From: Hemileia vastatrix
Taxonomy: Eukaryota > Basidiomycota > Pucciniomycetes > Pucciniales > Zaghouaniaceae
Direction: 5' to 3'
Assembly: GCA_030280995.1 (NCBI GenBank)
Contig: JASXTE010000017.1
Location: 26,499,998 to 26,563,997, forward strand
Length of the DNA: 64,000 nucleotides
Under the pieces are notes generated by a model. That model was given only the letters and a program-made list of their open reading frames with translations, did not search any database and was not told the DNA's origin. A program made the translations under genes and the position numbers. The number at the start of each line of letters is the position of its first letter. The first letter of the stretch is position 1. Positions 23,782-35,612 of this stretch are shown here, in pieces.

Positions 23782-24813
23782 CAGGATCCATGAAGTTTAT
23801 CAATAGTGTATGAGTTAAGTTTCAAGTCATATGTTTCATCATTTTCTTGCACACATTTCTAGGTTATCTCAACAATTTTTTTCAAGTTTTATTATATTAA
23901 TCAAAACTGTGGTAAGTTGTGAAAAATTAGCTAATCCAAATCTCAAATTGAATATTAATATTTTAATAATTTTGAATGTTGCTTAAGGTATTTAATTGGG
24001 TGATTCATAATAATATTTTATCAACTTAGTAGTCCTATAACTTTTGAAAAGTAACAATTTTGGTATAGTTAGGGACAACAATGCAATATCTTGTGCAGAC
24101 TAAGATATATTGCAAAATAAAACTATTCAATTTTTTTTTCCCTTAGTTGTATCCAAGTTTATCAAAGGTTTGGTCACGGTGCCCACACCCTAGCCTGACA
24201 CTCCTCCTGTCACTTAAAAAACAAATTCTTATCTTAAATTCTAATGTTACCAATTTTATATTTATAATTCATTTCTTGTTTGATGAGGCATATCAGTATA
24301 TATGTGAATCTCGCATTGTCATCTGAAAGTAAATTTAACAAATATTCATAAAGGATTATCCTTTTTTTTCATATAATATACTAATTAAGTGTATCTCCAT
24401 TGTTTAGGAGTAAATTCTAATTTAAAAAATTTTGTATTTACCCGTGGCAATTTGAATATGGGATATAAATATGTTATTATTTGTTTTTCACACTAAAAGT
24501 CCCCAAAGAATTACTAGTATTTTCTGTTAGCTACATCAAATTTCGCTTCAATATAAACAGATTGTGATTTAGCATGTTACTCAGTTTACCCCACTATGAA
24601 TAATACATGTTAAAAAAAGCTCAAATAATATAAAATCCCCCTCTTTATGTTTTCTGTTTCTTTCATCCTCACTTTAATTTTAATCTTATTCAATTTTTTA
24701 TGCTATTAAATTATCAACTTCAATTTTCTAGAATAGAGTTTCTTATAATTATTCATCATATTACATCATAATTTTTTGATATCAAATACTTTTTTTAATA
24801 TTCATTAATCAAT
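23782..24813. other. AT-rich spacer, nothing recognised
   Basis: No convincing ORF, repeat or structured element. The promoter of the downstream gene probably lies here. Confidence 0.45.
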
Positions 24814-27242
24814 ATGTCTAGTATACAAAATCCTACACCTCCACTTTGTATGTATATCATGTTCCTCTCTCTTAATTTATATATTTCACTTATGTTCTAT
24901 ATCTTTTTTTTTCAAAAATTTGATTTTCCAGCACCCAAATGTGTTTCATCCCACTCTCTGATTGATACTCGCTTTGAAGCTTTTGAGCTTGCACCATGTC
25001 TGCCACATGGCATGGAACCTAACCCTCCTGTACTTAGCAATGAGAGGCAGGAAATAACAAGAGTTCAGTATTGCAATTTACTTGAATTGGCTAGAGATAA
25101 AACAGAAGAGCTTGTCAAGATCCTTAACAATAATCCTTCTCCTTCATATTTATCTAACCCTTGTAATGACTTACTCCAATATGTGAAAAGCCTTGAAAAA
25201 TGTATGTTCATCACCTTTTTTGTCTCCTTTTAAATTAGTAGATAAGATTATTAATATTTTTTTTCTTCATATATATTTGTAGCTTATGAGGAGGGTATGA
25301 TTCCTCCTGATGAAGTCATTGTCATTAGGGATGATGATGAGACAGATGAACCATCAGCTTCAACTCATGCTTCAACTTCTAAGTAAAATCTTGAAACACC
25401 TGTTATCCGCTCCAAGAAAAAGAGATTATCCCAAGGCTCCTCTTTTGTTCGACGTATTAAACCGGCTTCTGCTAATGAATTTTCTGATGTATCAAATAAT
25501 AAATCTCAAAAAAAAAGCAAAGGTTTTGATAATGAGTATATTCTTGTTTCCTTTTTTTTTATTGTTATTCTTTTATCTTTAAAATTCTATCATATATCTC
25601 TTTTATTGCTTACATATTGTACTTTTTATCTTTCTTTTGATATTTTGTACCAGAAACTCACCTGCTGTAGATTGTTCCATCCATAAACGCCCTCTCCCTG
25701 ATGAAGATGATGAAAAGAGCGATGAAAATAGCAATGATCAACTGTCAGAATATGAAGCTATGCTTGTTCATCAAAAAAAGCAAAGTTTAAAATCTTCTTC
25801 AAGACATGTTGATATGTTTGATAAAGATGATGATTCAAACAGCTCATCACCGAATCCCTTCATTTCTAAGAAGTAATACCCATCACCTCCTAAATTACCT
25901 ACTTTGACCACTTTGAAAGCTTCTCTACCAATGAAATCAACTCCAATCAAGATATCAAAAAAACCTCTAACTTATTCACCCTCAGTTCTAAAAGAATCTG
26001 ATTTGCAGGAGGAATTCTGTAAAATTCATAATTTTTATAAAGGTAGAATCAGCATGGCAAAGGTCCTCAGGTCGAGGTTAAAAATTGTTACTCTCCTCGA
26101 ATTACGCTCTTCTACTTCTTCCCAAGAACCCATGTCAAATATTCCAATGTTTACTTTTCATTGGGAAAAATCTTGTGGAGAAGATTGGCTTTCAAATCTT
26201 ACTGAGTTATGTAAGTTACCATAATTTTTAGTCTTGACTTTTGTTCTTTTACTTATTTTTTTTTTCCTTTTGTAGCAAATATTTTTTTAGAGATTGATAG
26301 CTCACAGCTATGCGTACTCAATAATATTGATTTCAAAAAAATGGATGATTTATGTGATCCTGATGGTTTAAATACTGAAATTCTTTCCTCAACAAAGAAA
26401 ACGGATCACCCTGAATCCAATCTTATCCGAATGCTCATGAGATTAATGATCCCAAGTGACCACTGCCGTTCTTCATGGGTATCTCTTATATCATCTTCAC
26501 TTTATCTGACCGCACATGAATTCAGCCAGCTTCCATCACATCAAAACATTAACACAGATTGTCCAATTGAACGTGGTCTTCAGCTTCTAGCTCACCTTTC
26601 AAATCTGAAGAGTCCGATTTCTGATGGCTCAGAAGTTGGTCCCACTGCACTTCAAACCCGTGATATATCAATGTCAACTCTTCTTCAAATCAGCAATATT
26701 ATCATTGATATAATTATGTCAATTATCATTCTTAAATCAAAATATTGTGCTGCAACAATATCAAGTGGCAAGACTAGTGAAGCTCAACAATCAAGTGAGA
26801 AAAACGAAAATACTGAACTGACTATAATGAGAGAGAAACAAAAGGCTGCACTAAACAAAATAAATTCTGAATACTCCCACCACAGATATCAATCTTTCAC
26901 ATTCTATATAATTGATGGTGTCCGTGGTTTATTTCTGAGCTCTCAAGATCATAGATTGGCTTCAGCAGCTGATTGCTTGGAGGTAATATCAGAAGTTAAG
27001 TTTCTTAATTTACATGAAAAAAAAATCATTTTATGGAAGAAATAATTTGGAAAAATTTAAATAACTATATTTTAACATTAATAAAACCTTTTATAGGCAA
27101 GTGTGATCCATTTCCTTTAAAATTTGATACCTTAAGTCCTCCGGGAATTGCTAGGGCTATTTCTGCAGATTTTCTTAATCACTGGAGCTCCATTCAGCCA
27201 GTATCACCTTTTTTTGCTAAACATACCCTTTCAATAAATTAA
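24814..27242 (+). pseudogene. unknown multi-exon protein of element A, two in-frame TAA codons
   Basis: Exons 24814-24847, 24932-25201, 25283-25535, 25654-26210 and 26276-26982 join in phase to 607 codons. A last exon near 27097 either adds a short tail or, with one further frame change, about 48 residues to 27242. TAA stops at 25384 and 25874 interrupt exons 3 and 4. The first third has FELAPCLPHGMEPNPP and a helical segment (LLELARDKTEELVKIL). The middle is acidic and Ser/Lys-rich. The last third is more ordered (NIFLEIDSSQLC, IERGLQLLAHLSNLKS) with a hydrophobic helix (IIIDIIMSIIIL) and a probable coiled coil. No family was recognised. It lies next to the palindrome array and faces the TET/JBP-like gene tail to tail. 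Confidence 0.6.
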
Positions 27243-28041
27243 TATTCCAACATGTAAATAGATAAAGTTCTGTCTATATGATATATCTTGTATAATTCAA
27301 GTTATTTTCCTTCAAATACGTCAAAAATGTGACCATCTTTGAAATTTATTAAGTAACCTTTGACATGATTTTCTAAATTAATTATTAAAAAAAATTATTG
27401 TAAGTCCAGAAATAACAAAGATTTTAAAATCTACTTATATGATTTCAAATACTTGTGTTAAATTCTTAAATATTTTATTGTTTATATAAAAATATGATAA
27501 CTGCTCTAGTTTTGTTACTTTACCTTTAATATTATATAATCTATTAATTATTACAAATATTTTCGTTGATTGTAACATTTTTAATCAGAAGTAGAACAAT
27601 TTAAATAATTAAATGAGTACATTCTTAAAAAAATACAATTTAATCTATTATTGATTCAAAATTCTTTCTTCAACTCTTTATTATTAACTTTTTTATTAAT
27701 AAGCCTGTTTGACCTAAAATACTATACAGTTAATTTGGTAGCATTAAAAGCACATTTTTATGGCTAATATATTTCAGATTCTTTATTATAGTTTTTTTTA
27801 TTTTAGAACCTTTGCTACCAATTTAATAAAAATGACATTTAAAGATTTCACAACTTATATATTTCCTCAAAAGTAAATCAAATTTTCTTATAATATTATG
27901 AAAAAAAATTATTTTATTTCACAAATAAAAAAAATAGATAATACTATAATTATCAAAACTGAAAATGTTACAGCTACTCCCAGTATTTATCATTTTTAAA
28001 TTTGCATTAAGTTGTGTAAATATAATATAAATTTTTAATAT
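27243..28041. other. AT-rich spacer, nothing recognised
   Basis: Gene-free sequence between convergent genes with long A and T runs. Confidence 0.45.
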
Positions 28042-29249
28042 TTATATATCTAGATTTTTTAGATTTGTCTTAACATTAGATAAATAATACTTTGCTGATT
28101 CTATTTCTTCCTCTATTAAGTCATCTCTTTTCAAAAAATCTCTTAAAGCACTAATCAAATATTCTAAACTAAATTTTTCTTTTTTAATTTCTAAGTATTC
28201 TAAAATATCAATATCAAAAACATTAAGCTTTTCTATAGCATGAAAAAGTCTAGTGCTGATTTGAATAGAAGAACCTATCCTAGTGAAGCCAGGAATTTCA
28301 TGACATCTTGAGGTAAAATGCCTTAGTTGATTGGCAGGCCATAATGTCACTTTTATTCCATTAGTTGCTTCAAAGTTGATTTTACTTCAAATTTTGGGAA
28401 ACATAAGTTCTCCACCTATTTGTCGTGGTTGGGTCTTATCATACTTCATATGAATTGTGTTTTTTTCTGTATCTTTAGGAAAAAATATTCCTAAAGTATA
28501 CTCACTTGAATCCTTATCGAGATGAACCTCATTAGAGAACCCATTACCATTCCCTCCAGATGTCCAAGTTAAATTACTAGCAAACGGTACACCCTCTTCT
28601 TCACTAGAAACTTTTGAAAATCCAGGAATACCAAGTTTTGCGCAAAGATTAGTTGCCTCATTTTACTTTACATATGATATTTTTTTAAAAAAATATTCAA
28701 AGTACATTGCAATCCTCTTCATTCATTTTTTATATTCATCCGTTTTTACAATATCATCAGTGTATTCATCTGCAAGGAAAAGCATTCAAAAATTCAGTAT
28801 TTAAATTAAAAAAAGTGATACTTACGAATATATAAAGATTTCTTTCTATCTAAAATAAAGCCACCACCAAACATTTTTCCAAAACCACCAGCTCTTCGAT
28901 GATAACCATTATTTTTAATTTCATGTTCGCAGTAAGAAAGATCCTTAATGCATTGCACTGTAGCTTCTAACATATCTAGTTCTTTGAGCTCATGAATTTC
29001 AAAAGTCTGCACAAGAACATTAGGTATTAAGACACCTTTTGGTTTATAAATACTACATCCAGGAAAAAAATTGTAATAATTATTGCAATCTGTCATATTA
29101 TTTGCATAAGATTGTGCATAGAAATGTGGCTTCTTCCCGTTTGTATCCATTCCAAGAGCGTTTACAAGTTTCATTCCAGTAGCAATGTCTTTCGCCCACC
29201 TATTGTTAGAGTTCTTCCCTGGCCGTTTTTTTTTCAAATCGTTACTCAT
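28042..29249 (-). pseudogene. TET/JBP-like 2OG-Fe(II) dioxygenase, three in-frame stops
   Basis: Minus-strand exon 1 is 29249-28826, the intron is 28825-28770 (56 nt, GTAAGT...TTGCAG) and exon 2 is 28769-28042. They join in one frame of 384 codons. The C-terminal half has the double-stranded beta-helix signature: the iron ligand pair in VHLDKD (near 28525), GGELMFP (near 28405), a distal His in LRHFT (near 28330) and an Arg in TRIGSSIQ (near 28275), the expected 2-oxoglutarate-binding position. The Gly-rich GGFGKMFGGGF lies at the end of exon 1. Enzymes of this family oxidise 5-methylcytosine or related bases in DNA, and basidiomycete DNA transposons are known to carry such genes. Stops at 28723 (TGA), 28663 (TAA) and 28387 (TGA) disable it. 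Start at MSND chosen; an upstream ATG at 29303 is possible. Confidence 0.75.
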
Positions 29250-30994
29250 TGATGGTTCAATCCTAAGAGAATTCAATTTTGATTTAAAATAGAAAAAAAT
29301 CAAAAATTAGAAAATAGTAACATAATTTCAATTATCAGTCAATGATACCTTTAACTTTATCATATCTTCAATATTAGAAATACAAAAGTTAGCATATTTA
29401 CATATTAGTAAATTTATATACTTTTTCTTTATTTCAAATATTAAGAAAGCGTTTCAAAGGTATACTTTATTAAATTATACATATAAAGAGTATAGCTTTA
29501 TCCTGTATGCATTTAGCAAGTACGAGATTTGGCTCTACACTTAATATTAATAATATAATGAAAGTATAACTCCAATACACTAGTAATATTAAAAAATTTA
29601 CGGAATTATGATATCCACATATATAAAATGAAAAATCTTGCTCTGATCAATATATTGACTTAGAAAGTTATACTTCAATAAATTATTAATTTTTAAATTG
29701 TAGCATTGTCCTGTATGCTTTCAGCAAGTATGAGACTTTGAAACAACTTAAAAATCAATAAATTAAAGGTAAAGTAAAAACAATCTAATTATTATTATGA
29801 AAATCAAAACATTATCCTGTATGCTTTCAGCAAGTACGAGATGATGTTTTACTTTTCATATTAATAATATAATGGTTGAGAAAGTATTAAAGAAATATAG
29901 AAAAATGATAAGCAAAACATGAACTTACATGTCTATAAAATCTTCTTCCATTTGTAGCTGATTGATCAAAATTAATTATAAAGTTTATTTTATAATCACT
30001 GTTTTAAAAAATAAATGGTTAGATAAATAAATTGAACATTTTTGATAAGGAATAAAGAAAAGTAAATTGACAAACAAATAAAAAAACTTTAAGTTAACTG
30101 AAAAAGAATTATTTTATAATGAATCAAAAGGGTACAGTAAAAGATACCATAAAAATAAATTCAGAATTAGAATCATTAGATTAACTTGTCAAAAGTGTAA
30201 AAAAGTGTAACAAACCAAAATGATATGAAATGCAATAGCAAGAAAAATTTGCTTACCGGTAATCAGATAAGGTCAAGAAAATAGTACCAATAATTCAAAA
30301 TGATAAAGCAAAAATATGATTGATAATTTTTGAAAAAGGTAAGTGAGAAAGAGAAGGAAAAATAAATTGGGTGGCAAACAGATGTATATATCATGAATTT
30401 TCACTGATCACATTTTCAAAAAAATGCAGCTCTCCAAGTCATATGATAAACTTCATCTAAATTCCAAGAATGATGTTTCCAAGGCACTGTACACAGCATG
30501 ATCATTTTTTCCTATGCATATACTAATTCCAGCTAGAATTTACTTGGCTGCATGTTGTACAGATGCACATTTGTGGAACACTGAATTTCACATCTAAAAA
30601 AAATTGACGCCACATAATTCTAGCTACCATGTTTCACGTAGCTAAAAAACATACACTCATCACATTTAAATTTACATTGCGCCAAAATTAATTCATTTTT
30701 GAATTTTTTTAAAGGGAACTATAATGTGCACCACCTGTTTCTAAAATATGAACCTCCGCACCATATTAAATTGGGAGACTTTTAATTATGCAATTTTTTT
30801 GCCGTGACCTTTTTCCTGATCTTACTTGGTTCAAAATATTGAAACATGACCAATGTTGATGAAAGAAACATTTGATTTTGTTTCTATGTGTAACAATGGA
30901 AGGCTGTTTCTTACTGGCTGAAGAGTGTTGCATATTTTATTTGAACACATTTTTATTTTTTTATGTATTTTATTTAAAAAATTTACTTTTTATT
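29250..30994. other. AT-rich spacer with three direct repeats
   Basis: No gene is seen. Three copies of a 29-bp sequence close to TCCTGTATGCTTTCAGCAAG plus TACGAGA lie at 29500-29528, 29708-29737 and 29814-29842, upstream of the dioxygenase start. Confidence 0.6.
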
Positions 30995-31676
30995 GCAGCC
31001 AGATTTATACTGGCTGCTTTTTAGAAACCTTAATTTATGACCCAAGCCTTTGAAATTGGCTTGGGTCCCTTACATTGCAATTTAGTACTTCCAGCCAGGT
31101 TTCCCCTGGCTGGAAGTGTCTCTTTCAAGCAATCGAAGTCGCTAAAAGCAACTTCGATTGCTTGCTGTAATGTTTGCCACCCTCCCAGCTAATTTACTAG
31201 GCTGGGAGGTGGCCAAAGCAGTGTGCAACGCGCGTTGCTGCTGCAAGTAACGCGCGTTGCACAATCGCTACCATATCTCATGCAGCTGATATCAATTCAG
31301 CTGCATGAGATATGCGCAGCACATGCAACGCGCATTACTTGCAGCAGCGATGCGTGTTGCATGTGCTGCATGCAGTGCATTGCACAGCCAGTTTTTTTCT
31401 GGCTGTGCAATGCACACAGAGAAACCAAAGTCCCTGCAAGGGACTTTGGTCTCTAAAATGGAAGCGACTTTCCCTACCAGGTGCAATCTGGTGGGAAAGT
31501 GAGAGAAACGTTAGACCGAAGTTGTTTGAAAGCAACTTCGGTCTTAAAAACATTAAAAATCATAAAAAAAAATGAGAAATGTAGAAAAAAAAAAAATTAA
31601 AAATTAAAATGTGAGTATAAGAAAAAAAATAAGTTCTAGTGATACCAAAAATCCAAGCCAATTTCATTTGGCTTGG
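30995..31676. repeat. cluster of 13 consecutive, mutually different hairpins
   Basis: Perfect or near-perfect inverted repeats follow each other: 30995-31017 (8-bp stem), 31039-31067 (10), 31087-31117 (13), 31126-31164 (14), about 31173-31219 (14 with bulges), 31222-31263 (15), 31272-31314 (18), 31316-31369 (20, one G:T), 31375-31415 (17, loop of seven T), 31418-31454 (12 plus 4), 31467-31500 (13, one bulge), 31513-31544 (12) and 31653-31676 (10). The stems are GC-rich islands in very AT-rich DNA. Their sequences mostly differ, so this is not a tandem repeat. Short ORFs in the cluster are by-products of the palindromes. Confidence 0.95.
31222..31369. repeat. nested palindrome: two hairpins that are reverse complements flank a third
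   Basis: The hairpins at 31222-31263 and 31316-31369 are near reverse complements of each other including their loops (GCTGCTGCAAGT versus ACTTGCAGCAGC). The 18-bp hairpin 31272-31314 is at the centre. The approximately 148-bp block can thus fold as one long arm or as three separate hairpins. Confidence 0.9.
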
Positions 31677-33832
31677 TTATTTAATAATTATTTTTTAATA
31701 CATTAAATTTAAAATTCAAACACCATAAAATGTATGAATTTTTTTTATATGAATATTATAAATTTAATCTACCTCTTTCTCATAATTATATTTATAATTT
31801 TGTTTTTTTAATTTTTGACATTTAAGTTTATTTTTTGGAAATACAAAATTAAATTTTCAACTAAATTTTTTAGTAAGGTAAAATAAATTATAAATTTGAC
31901 ATTTTGTAATTGAATAATGAAAAAAATTTTAAATTTATTTAAAAAATATTTTTGTTAGAAGAATACAAATATTTTAAGGGTAGAAATATGGTGCAAATTG
32001 TAAGTAAAAAAAATTATATTTTTTTTTGTGAGGGGTTATTTCTATTTTTAAAAATATTTTTTAAAAACATTCATTAAATACTGAATTAAATTACTTTGAA
32101 ACTCAAATTTTTTGTAAAATAATTAAAAATGAAATAATAATATTGTTGTATTTGATATAAAATTTGAATTGGTAATATTAATGTCTCTTTAAGTAAATTT
32201 GAAAATCATTTAAAAAGACCATGTTGATAAGTACTTCATTTTTGATATACAATGGTTATATATGTATCTTATATATATTTCTTGAGTGTTATTTTTATAT
32301 ACATTCAATAAAATTTGTAATATAAAATGCCATTTAATCATTAATTATTGTTCATTTTAGTTATAACAACTTCATATTTAATACCAGCCACTAGTATTTA
32401 CTTTTTAATTTAAAACTCCAATATAATATGAGAGTATCCTTATTTTGTCTGTATGTAATGAACAACAATAACAGACCATAAATGAGTGGGTAATTAATTA
32501 CAATAAATAGTTGAAGAATAACCTATAAGAAATGATAAGTTTATCAAAAAGAGTACATTAAAAAAATATACTTTTGAATTTTTTTTGATATAATTTGGGT
32601 AGTTAAATGAAAATTTAAATTATCAGACATCAAAATGGATAAAATCTAAAAGTGGTGTTTATATAATAAGCCTCATATAAAAAAAAGGATAAAAAATCTA
32701 CTATGTAACTAAATTATTAAATATTAAGGTATTATTAAAATTATTGAAAAACTTATTTTACAGTTATAATGAAATCTAAATGTGAAAATAATGGTGGGAT
32801 AATAGTAAGACTATGTGGAAACACTTTAATTTATACATACTTTCAACTATGTTCAGATAAAAAAATTGTTAAAATTGTATAATAACATCTAGTTAATAGT
32901 GATGCAATTTTATTTAGATCAAGAATAAATTTTTCTGAGGAAAAACTAATTAAATTGAGATATGGCCATCTCCTTTCAAGAGATAGAATAATAATAAAAA
33001 TTTAAAAAATAATAATAAGTATTCTTAATCACCATTTTTGAAAAGTCTCTAGTAAAATTCATTATAATATATCATTCATTTATTACATTATATGGAGTTT
33101 CATCTTGAAGTAGTGATGTGCAGCTTTGAACTTATGTTATGAAAAACAAAAAAGTTAAAAAATATATAGTTATACTAATGAAAAATTAAAAAATAAAAAT
33201 ACTATTATAAATTAAAAAAATAAAACTACATAAATTTTATTCTGCTCTAATGATGGAAGGGTACTATGTATGAATTTCCACATGTTAAATCCAAACCTGC
33301 TTTAAGGCTAGTTTACAGGTAGAGCTATTAAGTTTCCTTAAATTCTAAAAATAACTTATGCATTTTACTAATTATTTTTTTCTTGTTTTCTTTCCAAAGT
33401 TGTTAGAGTTGCTTAATTAATACTGTTATCTTGATTGTAAGATATATAATTTTTTTTGAATACATGATTTATTGTTTCAAAAATTATATTATAAATTTAA
33501 ATTATTTATTTCATTTTCTAAAGCTTCATTGTCAAAGACACAACTCCATTTTCTATTACTTAACAAATATATAAAATGTGATAGTAAAATTTGAAGAATT
33601 TTCTTTTTGAGAGGGTCAAACTCTATTGTGAAGATTTTTATCTAGAAATTCTTGTACTCTAAAACCAAATAATTTTCTCCCTTAAGTAAGCCATTTCAAA
33701 AATATGAGAATATAAACAAGAATATTAACTTATCTTATTTTTATTTTCTTTACTGAAAGTTTTAGTTCAATCCCTTTTTTTATATGACATTAGTATAAAA
33801 ACATGGTTAAATGCTACTATATAATTAATCTT

Positions 33833-33835
<3 letters not shown>

Positions 33836-33863
<28 letters not shown>
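33836..33863. repeat. (TA)n microsatellite
   Basis: Fourteen TA units. Confidence 0.9.
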
Positions 33864-35578
33864 AGAAATATTTAGAAGGTCATCCTTTTTTATTTACTTG
33901 AATAAATGGCTCAATTATAATACCCAACACTTATTAATGTTTCCCAAACTCAATAACAAATTTCTCATATGAAATATTAGCTTCTAATATAAGAAGTTTA
34001 TCTATAGATGATATTCAACATGTGATTTTACTTTTTAGATTCAGCTAAAATTAAACAAAAGGAGAAATCATGCATATGTGTATAAATGGTCACCATATGT
34101 TACTTAGAGGATTGTGAAATTCACTCATCAGAATGGTTTAAGTATTAAAATAAATTGAGGTCATTATTTTCTAGTATTTGAAACTAATTAGGAAATTATT
34201 CTAAAAATATATTTGAATGTGTATCATGTTTATTAAGTTGGAAATATGATTTTTGAAAATTGTGAGTTTCTTATGAGATACCAAGCTTTAGTTTACATTG
34301 TTTCAAGTAGAATAGAATTTTAGTATTAGAAATTGAAAGCAATGTACCATTATCAGATTTTAACTGTGTTTTACTTATAGAATGATTACATAACATTAAA
34401 CATTATTTAAATCAAAAAGGTTTAAAAGATATTTAGAATTTTACCAAATTTCACCATTTATTAATCTTTTATTTGAAAACAAACTATGATGTACACTCAC
34501 TAGAAATAAGCAATCACAATTTTAACATAATTTATCAATCCAAAAATAATGAGTCAATTAACATGAAAATATATATTATTTCAAAACCAATTCTCTAGAT
34601 TTAAAATATGATGCTTTAATGAAAAATTATTACAAAACTTTAATGCAATGAACTCTCTTAAAAAATTCAAAAATAGAATATCAAAACAAGTAATTTCTGC
34701 AAAAAAAACTACTAACTATTGTAGATAAAGCATAAAAATAAGTCATATTTTTTAAAAAAATGATCTAACAAGATTTATTTTTGTTAAAAAAATCAAAACA
34801 TTGTTAAGTTTGCTTGTTATAATAATGTTAAAATCCACTAAACATTATCTAAAGGTGGTAAAATATGTTAAAAATATGTTGAATTTTGTGAGATAAAAAT
34901 CAACAATTTTGTATCATTTCCTGTTGTGCTATGACTTTATTCCACCCTTTTTATCTGATTCTTCCAGTATTACTTTGCTATGATCACTAGTTTTCAAGTT
35001 AAAATTTACAAATGTTCATTATACTTGATAATATGAAAAATAACTCAAACTTTTATAACTACAAAATAAGATTTTGTAACTCCTTCTTTCAATCAATATT
35101 TGAAGAAATTTTTAGTTTATTTGAGTAATGATTTTAAGAATAACAAAAAATTTGAAATTCACAAGGAATTATTTCCAGAGACTATAATTATTTACTTGTG
35201 TAATGCATGAGCTACTTATCAATGATGTAAAACATCAGAAAAGTAAGTTATAGTTTTAAATCTACAGATTATACTGTTTCTGGTATATATATCTTCAATA
35301 AATCTTTTAAACTTATCTTAGCCTACATACCACACAATAGAAAATCATTATATTAAAAAAGGAAAAAATTCTATGATAATATCATAAAGAATGATAACCA
35401 TGGATTAATATTCCATAAAAATGGTTAATAAAATTTTAAGAACCTAAATCAGTATTCTTTCATCAAAATATATCCTTTTTGTCTTTGTAATTTATTCCAA
35501 ACAAATTTTTTGAAAGTTGAATCTATATATCTAATGCCAAAACCACTATTAAGTTCCCTCTTAGACTTTTTAAGAAAT

Positions 35579-35611
<33 letters not shown>

Positions 35612-35612
35612 T
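35579..35612. repeat. (TA)n microsatellite with one interruption
   Basis: TA run interrupted by a single G. Confidence 0.9.

Noticed and set aside
31223..31586. Several overlapping ORFs on both strands in the hairpin cluster
   Set aside because: Palindromic DNA gives similar ORFs on both strands; they have no coding character or homologous neighbours.
30995..31676. Mitochondrial insertion, because of similarity to mitochondrial double-hairpin elements
   Set aside because: The segment lies inside a nuclear transposon with intron-containing genes, and no mitochondrial gene is adjacent.
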